Below are positions 22,850-35,147 of a stretch of 64,000 nt of DNA, one piece after another. Both the position numbers and the translations under genes were made by a program. The first letter of the stretch is position 1. Each line of letters opens with the position of its first letter. This DNA is from Todiramphus chloris collaris (lineage: Eukaryota > Chordata > Aves > Coraciiformes > Alcedinidae). The notes below the pieces were generated by a model. The model had not been told where the DNA came from. It ran no database searches and saw only the letters and a list, made by a program, of their open reading frames with translations. Location: NCBI GenBank assembly GCA_025345505.1, contig JANVCC010000120.1, forward strand, positions 1,636,768 to 1,700,767, given 5' to 3'.

Positions 22850-23173
22850 GCAAAGTGCCTGGCACACATGGCTGCAGAGATGGGGCTAATGCAGGACACC
22901 AGGCCCTCCTGCTGAGCTGGTTTCTCGGAGCTTTTCTCCAGGGCTTTGCCTCACTCACGTGCACAGGGATGTGTTTAACCAACCCCCCCAGAAGACCCTG
23001 CAGTAAGATGAGGGATTCGGCTTCCACCCCAATGGAGTAAGGGACAAATGGCAATGCCTGTGGAACAGACCATGGTCAACTGGAGGAGGTTGGCATCCCC
23101 ACATCGGTGCTGCCTTGAGACAGATGAGGAAAGCAGGGCAACAGAGCCAACACCACAGCTTGGACAGGACAGA
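22850..23173. other. Unique DNA, nothing recognised
   Basis: Short stretch before the next CR1. Nothing recognised. Confidence 0.55.
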
Positions 23174-23628
23174 AATCACAGAATGTGCAGGGTTGGAACA
23201 GACCTCAAAAGATCACCCAGTCCAACCCCCTTGCCAGAGCAGGACCACGTGGATCAGGTCACACAGACAGACCCAGGTGGGTTTGGAAAGTCTCCAGAGA
23301 AGGAGACCCCACAACCTCTCTGGGCAGCCTGGGCCAGGCTCTGGCACCCTCACCGTGAAGAAGTTTCTCCTTCTGTTTTCATGGAACCTCCCATGTTCCA
23401 GCTTACACCCGTTGCCCCTTGGCCTATCACTGAACATAACAGAGCAGAGCCTGGCTCCAGCCTCCTGACACTCACCCTTTATGTATTTACCAACATTAAC
23501 GAGGTCACCCCTCAGTCTCCTCTCCTCCAGGCTAAAGAGCCCCAGCTCCCTCAGCGTTCCCTCAGCAGGGAGATGCTCCACTCCCTTCAGCATCTTCGTG
23601 GCTCTGCACTGGACTCTTTCAAGCAGTT
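23174..23628 (-). mobile_element. CR1 LINE, 3' end present
   Basis: Minus-strand copy. The 3' end is at 23174 (AATCACAGAATGTGCAGGG), then [20 protein letters not shown] on the minus strand around 23500-23560. Same subfamily as 25976-26408, sharing ACATAACAGAGCAGAGCCTG and TTTATGTATTTACCAACATT. Confidence 0.95.
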
Positions 23629-24934
23629 AAATCCCCACTCCTCTTCTCTACCCTGATGCAGAATACACCTTTGGAGACGTGTTACAACACAGTTTTTCAT
23701 ACAACTCACTCATCCCCAGGCAGCAAACACAGCAGCTGGCTGCTGCTTTTCTACCAGAGTCCCCACAGCCAGGCTGCCCTGAGCCCCGGGAGGATGCAGC
23801 ATTTTGGGCTCCCCTGGGGCTCCCAGCTGCTTTCTTTGTAGGATCCATCCTGCCCCTCGGTGTGTGCTGCTCGACGATGCTCTGCCCCAGCAAAACACAC
23901 TCAGAGCCGTATTTTGGCTCCAAAAACCCTTCCCACAATGATTGCTCATTCGCCAGCACACAAGGATGAGCTTCTTTAATTAGAGTCAGCCCTTTATTTT
24001 AAAAAGAAGAAAAAAAAAAAAAGTAAAAAAAAAAAAGTTCCTGATGTCCAGGCTGTGAGAACAAGTTGCTAATTTTGCCTGACGAAGCCTGGCACTCTCG
24101 GAGGCTCACCGACCTTATGTCCTAGACTGGCAACTCTTCCGAAAGACAGCAGCACCTTGGCACAGCTCGTGGCATCAGATGCTCAAATTCTCCCGGGTGA
24201 ATTAATAAATAGTTAACTTGCAACTGAAAATGGGCGCAGTAATCAAAGTACTCAATGAGGGAAAGTTAACAAAACAAAGTTATAAAAGTAGCCACTTGTC
24301 TTTGCAGCAACTTCAGCTTTTTCCTGCAGTCCCATTCAGGCAGTTTCATAACAAGACACAAAAAGAAGTTAAATCAAAGAATCAGGGCAGTTCCTGAGCC
24401 TCTGCTTGTGGAACACGCGTCAATTCTCCCGGAGCATCACTTTCTGTGTGGCAAAAGTAAACAGAACCAACCCGAAAGTCCCCCCGAGCCCCTGTGCAGC
24501 CAGAGGGTCCTGGAGAGTTTTGGCCGCAAACAAGAAGCACCTTCCAGGGGTGCCTCCTCCAAAGAGGAAAATTCCTACTTGTTCCAGGAGCAGCAGGGCC
24601 TCTACAGCTCCTCACCCACCCTCTGGGACACCAACCTATCAGCTTTTCTCCAGCCCGAGGTCTACACAGTACTTCAAGTAGGTAGCAGAAGTTTGTAAGG
24701 GTCATTTGATTTTAAATATGGCAAACTCACGACGATACTCAGACCTTACGTAAACCCCACAGCACTTGACCATTTTGGTGAAGTCAAACATAAGGAAAAA
24801 ACCTCAAATTTTTGCAAACTGGTACGTTTTTTTCCCCCCCATTAAACACACAGGGTGTTTCACTGAGTGTTAGAGCTGTGTAACATTCTACCAGCTCTAA
24901 AATATTGCCCCACATCTCGCGCTGCCCCCAACTC
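23629..24934. other. Unique DNA with A-rich tract
   Basis: A-rich run at 24001-24036. No gene recognised. Confidence 0.55.
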
Positions 24935-25450
24935 AGAATCACAGAATCATCAAGGTTGAAAAAGACCTCCAAGATCACCAAGTCCAACCATCAGCCCAAC
25001 GTTATCAAGACTACTAAACCATGGCCTGAGGTGCCACATCTTGGTGGTTTCTGAACCCCTGCAGGGAAGGTGACTCCACCTCCTCCCTGGGCAGCCTGGT
25101 CCAAAGCCTCACCACTCTCTCAGCATAGAAATTGTTTCTCGTGTCCAATCTAAATCTCCCCTGGTGCAACTTCAGCCCATTCCCTCTCGTCCTACCATTA
25201 GTTACGTGGGAGAACAGACCAACACTCATCCCACTACAACCTCCTGCCAGATAGCTGTGGAGAGGAATAAGGTCTCCCCTCAGCCTCCTCTTCTGCAGAC
25301 TAAACAACCCCAGCTCCCTCAGCAGCTCCTCGTTGGACATTTTCTCCAGACCCCTGACCAGCTTTGTTGTCCTTTTCTGGACCTGGACCCATCTTTCTTA
25401 CACTGAGGCACAGAGTTCTCCAGCTGTGGCCTCAGCAGCACCACGTCCTT
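24935..25450 (-). mobile_element. CR1 LINE, ~515 bp, 3' end present
   Basis: Minus strand. The tail is at 24935 (CAGAATCACAGAATCATCAA). The frame reads [20 protein letters not shown], then [20 protein letters not shown]. Clear end of the CR1 reverse-transcriptase ORF. Confidence 0.95.
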
Positions 25451-25975
25451 TCAAGAGACACGAACTGTCAGAGGCTTTTCTGAGCCCTGTTTTAAGGCGC
25501 CGCGCGGTTTTCCTTGGCTTTGCTCCAGTTCTCCCCAAATCCAGCCTAATCCTCCAGGCTAGCACTGCAATCCCGAGGGGATCGCAACCACCAGGCTCTT
25601 GATTCCTCCCTTCTAGCAGCCAGGACCTCCCGCTTACACGAACATCCACCCGAGGAGCAAGAGACTAAAATGTTGTTCTCCTCTCATTAGCCAGGAGTCA
25701 ATTAGACAAACTAAGGCAGATAAATTCCCCGCTATCATCTTCCCTCATTAGCATCCATGTTCGAAAAGCAAGAGCAGATGGATGCAGAGCTCCCATCCCT
25801 CCTCCATGTACGTTCACCCTCACCCAGAATAGAGAGCCCCCGACACGAGAGGCTCATTTCATCATTTGCATATTTAATAGTTACTACTCCTGGCTTTTTT
25901 GCAGGTCTACTTTCCTTACTATGTCATGACTTCCTCCCTACAGGTAACTTGGATTATTTTCATTTAAGCTCTTCA
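25451..25975. other. Unique DNA, nothing recognised
   Basis: No gene or repeat recognised. Confidence 0.55.
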
Positions 25976-26408
25976 CAGAACCACAGAATGGTAGGGGTGG
26001 GAAGGGACCTCGAAAGATCATCGAGTCCAACCCCCCTGCCAGAGCAGGGTCACCTAGAGCAGGTCACACAGGAACGTGTCCAGATGGGTTTGGAATGTCT
26101 CCAGAGAAGGAGACTCCATGGCCTCTCTGGGCGGCCTGGGCCAGGCTCTGGCACCCTCACCGTGAAAAAGTTTTTCCTTGTGTTTCTGTGGAACCTCTTC
26201 TGCTCCAGCTTGGACCCGTTGCCCCTTGGCCTATATTGGACATAACAGAGCAGAGCCTGGCTGCAGCCTCCTGACACTCACCCTTTATGTATTTACCAAC
26301 ATTAACGAGGTCACCCCTCAGTCTCCTCTCCTCCAGGCTAAAGAGCCCCAGCTCCCTCAGCAGGGAGATGCTCCACTCCCTTCCCCATCTTTGTGTCTCT
26401 GGGCTCTT
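25976..26408 (-). mobile_element. CR1 LINE, 3' end present
   Basis: Minus-strand copy closely similar to 23174-23628. Tail at 25976 (ACCACAGAATGGTAGGGGTG). Minus-strand frame [21 protein letters not shown] 12-bp deletion near 26358 relative to its relative. Confidence 0.95.
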
Positions 26409-28330
26409 ACACGGCTTCTCACCGTAAAACAGTTTGTAAAACAGTGCAAAGAAGCACCGTGCATCTCTCTCAAAAGTTCCCCAATTTTCCATGAATTATT
26501 CTACTGCTGGCTTGCAAGGAGTGATTCTGTGAAGAGTGGAGGGGCTGAAGCCCAACCTCCTGCTCCCGTGTACCACCGTGCTCACCCCCCAGCGCATCCT
26601 CCACCAGCCACCCCCCGACCTCACAGCACCCGCTGACCCCAGCAGCCCCTCTGCCAAGCACTAAATCACTGCCACTTCGCCATGAATATTCCAAAGAACA
26701 GCTCTCTCCAAACCAGCCCGGGTCAGCAAAGGGCAACGTTTTGAAAGGCCGGGAATAAACTTTGAGAGGAAGGCAAAGGAAGTTGAGATTCGCTGCCTCG
26801 GTGGCGTTATTTGGGCATCTGACGGTTTCCTGCCGGCAGCATCACCAGCGGGGAAGGTGCCGCTGGCGCGGGGCTGAGGCCACGGCACCAAGGAGAGAGG
26901 CTCACGTGGAGAGTCTGATCCCCAGAGACTGATTCATCGGGAGGCTTTACACTCCTCCTTCGGCCCTCTCCTGTTCTGACAGCTGACTGAAACGCAGATA
27001 AAAAGATGGGAGGTAAAAGGGGGGAAAGGCAAAATAGACATTTTGCACTGACAGCAGCTTGGGTTGCAGGAGGGGGGAAAAACACAGGAGCAGATTGAGA
27101 CGTGCAGGCCAAGCAAGTGACCTCACGCATTTTATATTAATGCATTAAGAGAAAAAACACAGCATGCCCCGAAACCTGAGCTTAAAAATCCCTCAAGCAG
27201 CCTCTAAAAAAAACCTCAGAGGACCCCACTGCATTGTCCTTCCTCACCCTGCTCTTCCCCACTTGACACTGGTTTGTTCTTCTGAAATAACTGAAAGGAT
27301 GCTGAGGCTTTGGCTTTACCCACAGCGGAGAAATTATGCAGTCTGAACTCAGAAGAAAAGGAGGCAGGGAAAAAAAAAGAAAAAGCAGGCTCCAATTTTC
27401 ACACTATTCATGTCAGGTGAGATGAGTCATTTATGCCATAAGACATTAGAAAAGAAGTCTTTTAAGGATTCAGAAAAAAAACCCCACAGCACGCGCAGAA
27501 GAGGCTGCTAAGCGGAGAGATTTGCAATTAACGACGTTACAGTATCACCACCGCGTATCTGCGCTGAATCCACTGGGGATTTTGAGCCATTTTCACAAAT
27601 ATAATATTCTATTTTAAGGATAGAATTGAGCTCCTTAACAGTAACTGGGAAAACTGCCTGGGAAGGCAGAGCAAAACAGTCAGATTCCTGAGCCAGATGG
27701 AGCCACTTTGCCCCTGATCAATCACTGTCTGTTGTTATCCTTAAATGACCCTCAGAATAAAATATATTCTGGAAAACCAACACAAATTCTGTGCTAAACA
27801 CTCAGCTTCGGGCATTAACATCCTTCCCCCAGACTCGGTGTTTTTAGAAGGAACAGCGAACGTTACCAATAGCAACTGCAAAATGTCCCATCAGATTCAG
27901 ATGCTGATTGTTCTATACTGAATTGATATGACATAATGGTAATGATTCCAGAAATTAAAAATCACTTTATTTCGACAGCTACTGCCCGCTACGCGCCGAC
28001 TTAAATCTCTGCTCCTGGCGGGGAGGGACCGACCCTGCGGTGCACCATCTGGACAGGACCCGGGTCCTCCCAACATCTTCCCCTTTGCACTGCCACGTCG
28101 CTTTTTGTTCGGTTTAAAGCCAAAACAGGGGTTGATTTCAGCCCTTCTGCTACGAGCAGGGTGCCATTCGGCACGCTGCCTTCTGCCCAGCACCCTGGCT
28201 CCTCGTCCTCGCCAGAACGCAGCCCGGCCAACAATAAGGGACCGCAGAGCTGCGCAAAGCCACGGCTCTGACCGGGGCTTCGGTGGGCAATCTGACCAGA
28301 GATGTCCCAAGGGAACACGTGCTGAGAGTG
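26409..28330. other. Unique DNA with a CpG-dense end
   Basis: AT-rich to about 27980, then CpG-dense from 27985 to 28300 (CGCTACGCGCCGAC and others). Open frames on both strands in the CpG part show no recognisable domain. Confidence 0.5.
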
Positions 28331-28562
28331 CTGCTGCCTGGGGATCTCACCCGTGGTCCTGGTTTCTGCTGGGGCAGGAGCTCACCTCAGAGGTCCAGTC
28401 AAATATATAGATATATGGACTGGTTTATATATTTATATATGCTGCTGCCTGGGGACTGGAGATCTCAAGAGTGGTCCTGCTTTCTGCTGAGGCAGGAGCT
28501 CACCTCAGAGGTCCAGATAAATATACAGATATATGGACTGGTTTATACATGTATTTATATAC
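28331..28562. repeat. Tandem duplication of a ~110-120 bp segment
   Basis: Two adjacent copies, 28331-28440 and 28441-28562. Each begins GCTGCTGCCTGGGGA, contains CAGGAGCTCACCTCAGAGGT and ends in a TA-rich ATATGGACTGGTTTATA block. The second has a short insertion after GGGGA. Confidence 0.95.
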
Positions 28563-31312
28563 GTATAATACATCATACATAAAATAACATGAAATAATGC
28601 TGTATCTAGCCCTATGCCACAATCAATGTATTCTAAATATTATATATCACCCATATCACATATCTATATAATGCCCATTACCTCCATACATGTGTTATCT
28701 GCTGCATACACCCCAAACTAGAAGTTAATTTTGCAGTTCCCAAATTGGACTTCTCAATCGCACGGCTCTTCAGCACTCTGACAGCCATTCTCCCTTTAAA
28801 TTAGCACCACAGATGAAGCTGGAGGCCTCAAGGCTTTGTTAATGCTGGTCTGAATCCGGCCCAGCCAGATCTAGTAAGGATTAAAAGCTGTTCCCCTCCC
28901 TTGGATGTTAAATGACCTTATTATGGAAAGAGTTCTGTGTTTGCACCAAGCCCAGGAGAGACCTAGAAATGCATAAACCCCATGGACTGAACCAGCCCTG
29001 ACTGCAAGGCAAAGCTTTCTCCTGCCCAGGCACACCTAGCAAAAAAGAAATAATAATAATAATAATAATAATACTTAAAAAATAAAAAAGGAGGCCAGAG
29101 TTTATTTACATCAACGATATTCTGCAGAAATACTGTTGGCATGATGTGGTGTGTGTGGGGAGGTCAGGGAAGGACACTGGAAGCCAACGTTAGAGGTAAT
29201 TTTCCTGGGAAAGCTAAACATGCCAGAGATGATGTTTTGTGGAGAGCTCCTTAGACCTTCACAAACGTCAGCCAACCCCTCTCCAAAATCCCAGGTCTTC
29301 CCAAGTTCACAGAAAGAAAATTAGTATAGATTTTCCAGTGAGCTGTGCAGCTGATTTGAAAGGGATATAAATATTTCTTCCCTAGGTTGCCATCTCAGGG
29401 CTCAACGAGTGGTCCTGAAAACCCAGTCCAATTAACTTTCTGGTTTTTTAAGCTACAAACCCATATTCTGGCAGTTTCTGATTCCAGACGCTGCCCGAAG
29501 CCCCACCTCTGTCAGGGCTGCCGGCGAGACCTCTGCTTCCAGAAGCCCCAAAACACTTGCCTGAGGAAAGGAGCAGCGGGTCAGGCAGCCACTTCACTGC
29601 ATCACCCGTGCCACGTTGTAGGGGAACCGACGTTGTTTTGGCTAAATTACCGTGCTCGCAGGAAAGGACTTAATCCTTTCTTCTTTTACAAGAGGAGACA
29701 ACTGCTCCTCCGCGAAGCAGAGCTCTTGTTTTCAAATGACTACACAAGCATTAATGTTAATCCTCAGGCTTCCCCGATGCTGCTCTGGGTTATCAGCGGC
29801 ACAAAAGCGAGAGGCAGGGCTTAGAGATGAAGTGGCTCGCGGGGCGGGCGCCTGCGTTTCTGCTTTTCGAGGGTTTGAAGTGGGGTGGGTGCCACAAATC
29901 AGCTCTGAAACCAGCCCGGCTCAGCAGAGCGTCGGTCGCAGGCGGGTGGGTGAGCGGCGGCATCTGCGCTGCACGAGGGGATTAAGCGCAGAGATGAAGG
30001 CTTGTGTTTTCCCCAGACGAGTTCTGCTTTTGGATGGCTTCATTCTTGAGCACGGCACAAGTTTTTCGACAGCCGAAAAATCGGGAGCTCACACACGTCA
30101 CTTCGGGCAAGAACAAGAATTGCAGTCCTCAAAATTAAAAGCCGTTTTTTCGGCTATTAGTCCTACTTATTACATCCCTCCTTTCCCCGTGCTAATTAGG
30201 CCAATTAGAATTTTCTTACTGTACTTCAAAGATGGGCTGCAAAGCCTCTCTAGGAAACGCTGAAGCAGCGCGAAGCAAACTCCCGTTCCTGCCACCAGCT
30301 CTGCTGGGTGGCGGGAGCCCCGGCTGCACCCCGGGGCACCCAGCTCTGCGCTCCCACTTCCAGAAAGCCTGTCACGGGGAGCACATTTCCTGGCCTGGAG
30401 ACACGTACCAACAGAGAGGAGATGCAAATTTTACCATCTCTGCCTCGGAGCCATGCTATTTTATTTTTCCCCTCCCCTCCTGCCCCCGCAGAGCATCCGA
30501 GCGCGGGGGTGGAGGGAGGATGCGTCAGGCTGGTACCCGCCGAGCCGGCGGCACCGGGGCCGGGCTCACCCAGTCCCGGGCACCCAGTCCCCCGTCGTCG
30601 GCACCAACCAAGCTGATCAAACCCCAGGCACGTGGCCGGGCTGCTTCTCAGCTCTGCCATCTGTACGGGGTCACGGTAATTCCCACATGAGCAGACACTT
30701 TCTTTTATTTAATCCTTAGGTTTTTAATTGCTTTTCGTCTTCAAAATTATCTTTTTCTTTTTTTAAATCACCAAACTCCTGCTTTCTGCTGCAAGCGAAA
30801 CTAAGACAATAATAATTTTATTGGTTTATCAGGACAGTTCACCCCTGTTTTCTAACATCTTAGCCTCACGCCCAGTCCTGCCCTCCCCAAGGCAGAGCTC
30901 CAACACGAGCTGCTCAGCACCAGCCCCTCCTGACACTCGAACACAGCCAGCTTCTCTTCAGCCCTAAGAATTTGAATGAAACGGGCGATTCAGCCCGGCC
31001 CACGCACGCGGTTCACTGCGAGTTCATTTTCCTGCAGCCCACCAGCTCTACCTGCCACTGCAACCAACCCAAATAAAACCACGCTGCCCTGCACGGCTTT
31101 TCGGCACCAGTGCTGAGAGGGTTTGGCAGAGCCCTACGGACTCTGTACCCCCGACAAGCAAGCTGGTGGAGCTGGTCTCAAACCCCCCTCCCATGGCATC
31201 TGCAAGCTGAGCTGAGCCTCTACAAACCCTTTACAACACAGAGCTGGAAGCTCCATTCTCCCAAAGGAGCATCCTCCCTGCTGAAGGACCACACAATCAT
31301 CTTCCTCATTGC
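28563..31312. other. Unique DNA with (TAA)n and CpG-dense patches
   Basis: AT-rich to about 29100 with a (TAA)n run, then CpG-dense patches at about 29815-29985 and 30475-30620. A 203-codon + frame (29652-30263) crosses one patch but has no family resemblance. Confidence 0.5.
29049..29074. repeat. (TAA)n microsatellite
   Basis: About eight perfect trinucleotide units. Confidence 0.97.
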
Positions 31313-31441
31313 TGGAGGGCTGGAAAGGCTCCAGAGAAGGAGACTCCACAGCCTCTCTGGGCAGCCTGGGCCAGGCTCTGGCACTGGAACAGTGAAGAAG
31401 TTCCTCCTCACGTTGAGGTAGAACCTTCTGTGCTCAAGTTT
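31313..31441 (-). mobile_element. CR1 LINE fragment lacking both ends
   Basis: Minus-strand CR1 internal piece (GGCTGGAAAGGCTCCAGAGA, CTCTGGGCAGCCTGGGCCAG), same subfamily as 34944-35147. The 3' tail is absent. Confidence 0.88.
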
Positions 31442-33186
31442 ACATCCAGAAGTAGCTGTGTACGTGTTAAGTAGATTGTACCCTGGCTGAGCATTTCCTC
31501 TCCAGCACGGAGCCTTCCCCGCCAGGTGCTCAGAGCCGGGGGCTGACTGGGATAATTCCTCCCTGCCAGGCTGATTCTCTTCATCCAGGAGCAAAACCCT
31601 GCCGGGTCTCACTGAACGGGACACCCAGAAAAGCAATCCCAGCAGCAGCGATCAGATTACGACGCTCTTGTTCAGATGTCTAAACCGCTTCCCTCGAGAT
31701 TTAGCTGAATGTTGCAAACTCAGCATTTTCCCCAGAATATCCTGACATTATTTCCCTTAAAGGCCCAGCTCCCGGAGCTCAGTGAGAGTTTCAGTTTTCT
31801 TTAACAGCGACAGCCCAGAGAAAACTTTCAACCTAAGTCCTTGAAGCCCATGAGATAAATAAGTAATAAGCAATTACCCCTGAATCTCAAAATACAGTAC
31901 GCTTAAAACGCGACGGCTTGCAAACCATTTTCATGGGTTATGTCACTCCCATTTCTTTTGGTTCTTTTCTCCCCATCCTGTGCTACCAACTGGTGATGCC
32001 TCTGGTCAGCCAGCTGCTGGGAAATCAATGGCAAGATGTTGGGAAGGGGGTGTTGGGAGGAGAGAAAAACCCAGCAACCCAAGCTGAATCGAGAAACGCT
32101 TGCTTCCTAAATCCAGCAGAGTGGCATGAACAGCATCGTGTCTAACCAGCGCCGTTTATTCTCCAGCATCCTCCCAGTACTGAAAAGGCTTCAGCGAAAC
32201 CCGGGGCTGAGCAGCCACAACAATGCTGGGGCCCAGGGGGCATATTTTGGGAGAGGAAATTAATAGAACTCCATGCAAATCATCAGCTCCCGAAAGAGCC
32301 CGACTGACCTGCACCAGCAGCACCTGCCTCGGCAGGCTCCCATTTCCAGCTCTGGGAATTCCCCTCCTGCCGGCAACGATTCGGAGCACAGGAACCTCCC
32401 TGAGAAAAGTCCCAGTCTGGAGGTCACTGTGCTTGAAAAACTCGTTATTTAGGCAGTAAGCATCCAAACCTGGACTCAGCTGCAGTTTGTCGGGCCTCTG
32501 CTCTCCAGGCTTTCTTGCCCCACACCCCACTGGAGCATCACTCCCCTCCTTCCTGGTTTTCAGTAACGTGACCCTTCTCCCATCCCTTCCCATCCCCAGG
32601 ACATCTGCCCACTCCTGTCTTTACTGACGGCTCCTGCTACGTTCAAACACATTCTCCTTTTTCAACAATTCACATCAGCAGTGATGCTTTTACCCAAAAC
32701 ACAATAAATTACAGCAGCCCAGAAAAACGGCCACGTGCTTTCCAGCACTGGCAATTGAAATGATCAAAAGATGCATTAAACAAATATTACTTGTCCTCCC
32801 AGGTCCATTAGGTTTGCTTTCATTAACACATAAATCAAAGGACTGTGTTTATTCCAGTTTATTCTCCACTAAGAAAATGATGTTGCAGTTTTAAGATGAA
32901 CCAGATTGTTTCACCCGGGGAGGGGGGGAAGCCAAGTTACTGGAAGGGGGGAAGAATATCCCCCAGTCCCATTACTTTATAGGAGGAGTTGAAAAGAGAT
33001 GAAAGTCCAGTATCACTGAAGGCAAGAAAAATCATCCACACTGGATTAAAGAAAGCAGAAATGCTACAGGTAGCAATGCAGGATAAACAAACCTGATTAC
33101 TCCCAACTAAATATTAGACTGAGCCTGTCAATCACCTTGGATGCTTTATGAAAGGAAAATAAAACAGAAAAAAGTGGCAGATATCC
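31442..33186. other. Unique DNA, nothing recognised
   Basis: No gene or known repeat recognised. Confidence 0.5.
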
Positions 33187-33278
33187 CATATATATAAATA
33201 TATATATATATGAGATTGAAATATAAATACACACACACACCCCCCGGGTTGTTTTTTCTCTCTCTCTATATATATATG
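33187..33278. repeat. Compound microsatellite: TA, CA, CT, TA
   Basis: Successive tracts: TA-rich (33187-33212), (AC)n then C5 (33229-33245), T6/(CT)n (33252-33267), (TA)n (33268-33278). Confidence 0.95.
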
Positions 33279-34327
33279 ACAGATAGTAAGGGGTCCTGGA
33301 TGACAAGTCACCAAAGAGTTTATGGAAGAAACTCCGCAAGCTGGATCATATGAAATGGGACAAAGCATTTGAACTTGGGCACAGGGATTGCTGGTCGCAG
33401 AAGGGAGCCTGCTGACCTAATTGTTCTTTTCCTTGAGTCTGCTACATTCATTTCCTAATGCTTTACCCACATTATCCCCATTCCCATGGCTTGCGGGTGG
33501 TTTTTAAAGCCTTTCAAACCACCATCAGTACCCCAACAAGGGAAAGCTACTAAAAAATAAAAAAAAATAAAGAAATAAAACCCCACAGCACAATTTTTTT
33601 CATGTTCTGCCAGGTCACAAACGATTCAGTTCCATAGGATTCACTCTGAACTAGGAGCAGCCCATCCCAGAGGCAGTGTGGGGCTGGGGCAGTGGCCAGG
33701 GACGCGCAGTGATGCTCGGTTGGACCTGGTGCTGCTGGACCCCAGCATCTTGAACTCTGGACCAGCACAGCACTCGCCTGTGCACACCCCCGAAGCGACG
33801 CTGACAGTCACAACGCAGAAGCAATTGCAAATTTTGCTCTTTACTACATTTTTTTTTTACATTTTTAGTCAACCAGTTAATACTTTCTAAAGCCCCGAGG
33901 ACTGGCTGGGCTGCACCGAGCCCTGCCAGGCTGGGTGCTCTCAAACAACCCGCTGTGCTCAGCACAGCCCTTCAGCAAACTCTCTGCAGGGGTTTTGCCA
34001 AATCTGGGCCTATTTCCACTTTTCTCCCCATCAGCACGTACCTACCTTCCTGCTACAGAGCCAACTGCTGCTAGAAATTTTTCCATGTTACATAAGATAC
34101 ATTATTTTTTCCCCTGTAAAAAGCAAGCTCCTCCAGATGACCACAGTGCCAGCTCATTAAATTAGATATTCTCTTGAACAGCTTGCCACAGCAACCAACA
34201 AAATACCATTTCTATTTCTTTTAAATGTTACCTCGCAAACCAGACGAGGGTCTGGGATTCATCTTTCTGCCAGTTCAGGAATTTCAGGGTAGAGCAACTT
34301 CCAGGGACCTTTTGTTCCTGTGCGACA
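33279..34327. other. Unique DNA, nothing recognised
   Basis: Short A-rich and T-rich runs (33550-33572, 33848-33858). No gene recognised. Confidence 0.5.
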
Positions 34328-34412
34328 TGCCCTGGGTGACCCTGCTCTGGCAGGGGGGTTGGACTCGATCTCCAGAGCTCCCTTCCAACCCCACCATTCA
34401 GTGATTCTATGA
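34328..34412 (+). mobile_element. CR1 LINE 3'-end fragment
   Basis: Last ~85 bp on the + strand: CTCTGGCAGGGGGGTTGGAC, then CAGTGATTCTATGATT. Confidence 0.93.
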
Positions 34413-34943
34413 TTTACCTGCCAGGCATCCCTTGTTACACAAATGCCATGGGGAGGGTGAAGAGTGTGGCTGAATATACCTGAAAAACTGATGCTTTCCC
34501 ACCTGTAAGATTCTCCATGGAGCACAACAACAGTTTGGGGAACCAGGAGTTTCTTAGATGCTCAGATAATTAAAAACTGGCTTCCCCCTCCCCCCCCAAC
34601 CGGGTTCTACGAGGGCTTTGACTCCCAGCCTGAAAAGAAGTTATTTTACTTCTGAGACTTGAGCTTTACTGCGTGCAAGACTGTCACCTCCTCACCACCC
34701 TGCCTTGGCCCCGTGCCCACAACGTTTGATGAGTTCTCTAAAAACCAAGCCAAGGTAGAGGGCTAAGCTGAAAAATGTACAGTTTGGAGGGGGGGCAGGC
34801 AGTATGAGACAAAGTGACCCAGCACTGGGGTTTGGAAGAGGATGGATTCACAGAGAGTGACCAGCTGGTGATGTTGGGGTCACCTTGGAGCTCACAATAA
34901 CCTGTCCCAGCAGCGGGGCCAGCAACAGAGAGCAGCAGCAGCA
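34413..34943. other. Unique DNA, nothing recognised
   Basis: C-rich run at 34588-34598. No gene recognised. Confidence 0.5.
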
Positions 34944-35147
34944 CCACAGAATCACAGAATGGTGGGGGGTGGAAGGGACCTCTGGAGATCATCGAGTCCA
35001 ACCCCCCTGCCAGAGCAGGGTCACCCAGGGCAGCCCACACAGGAACAGAGCCAGGGGGGCTGGAAAGGCTCCAGAGAAGGAGACTCCACAGCCTCTCTGG
35101 GCAGCCTGGGCCAGACTCTGGCACCCTCACAGTGAAGGAGGTTTTCC
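34944..35147 (-). mobile_element. CR1 LINE 3' fragment
   Basis: Minus-strand 3' ~200 bp, tail ACAGAATCACAGAATGGTGG. Matches the end of the 5015-5876 subfamily. Breaks off abruptly into CpG-dense DNA. Confidence 0.95.

Noticed and set aside
29652..30263. 203-codon open frame in a CpG-rich patch
   Set aside because: No domain, no good splice or promoter context. GC-rich DNA gives long chance frames.
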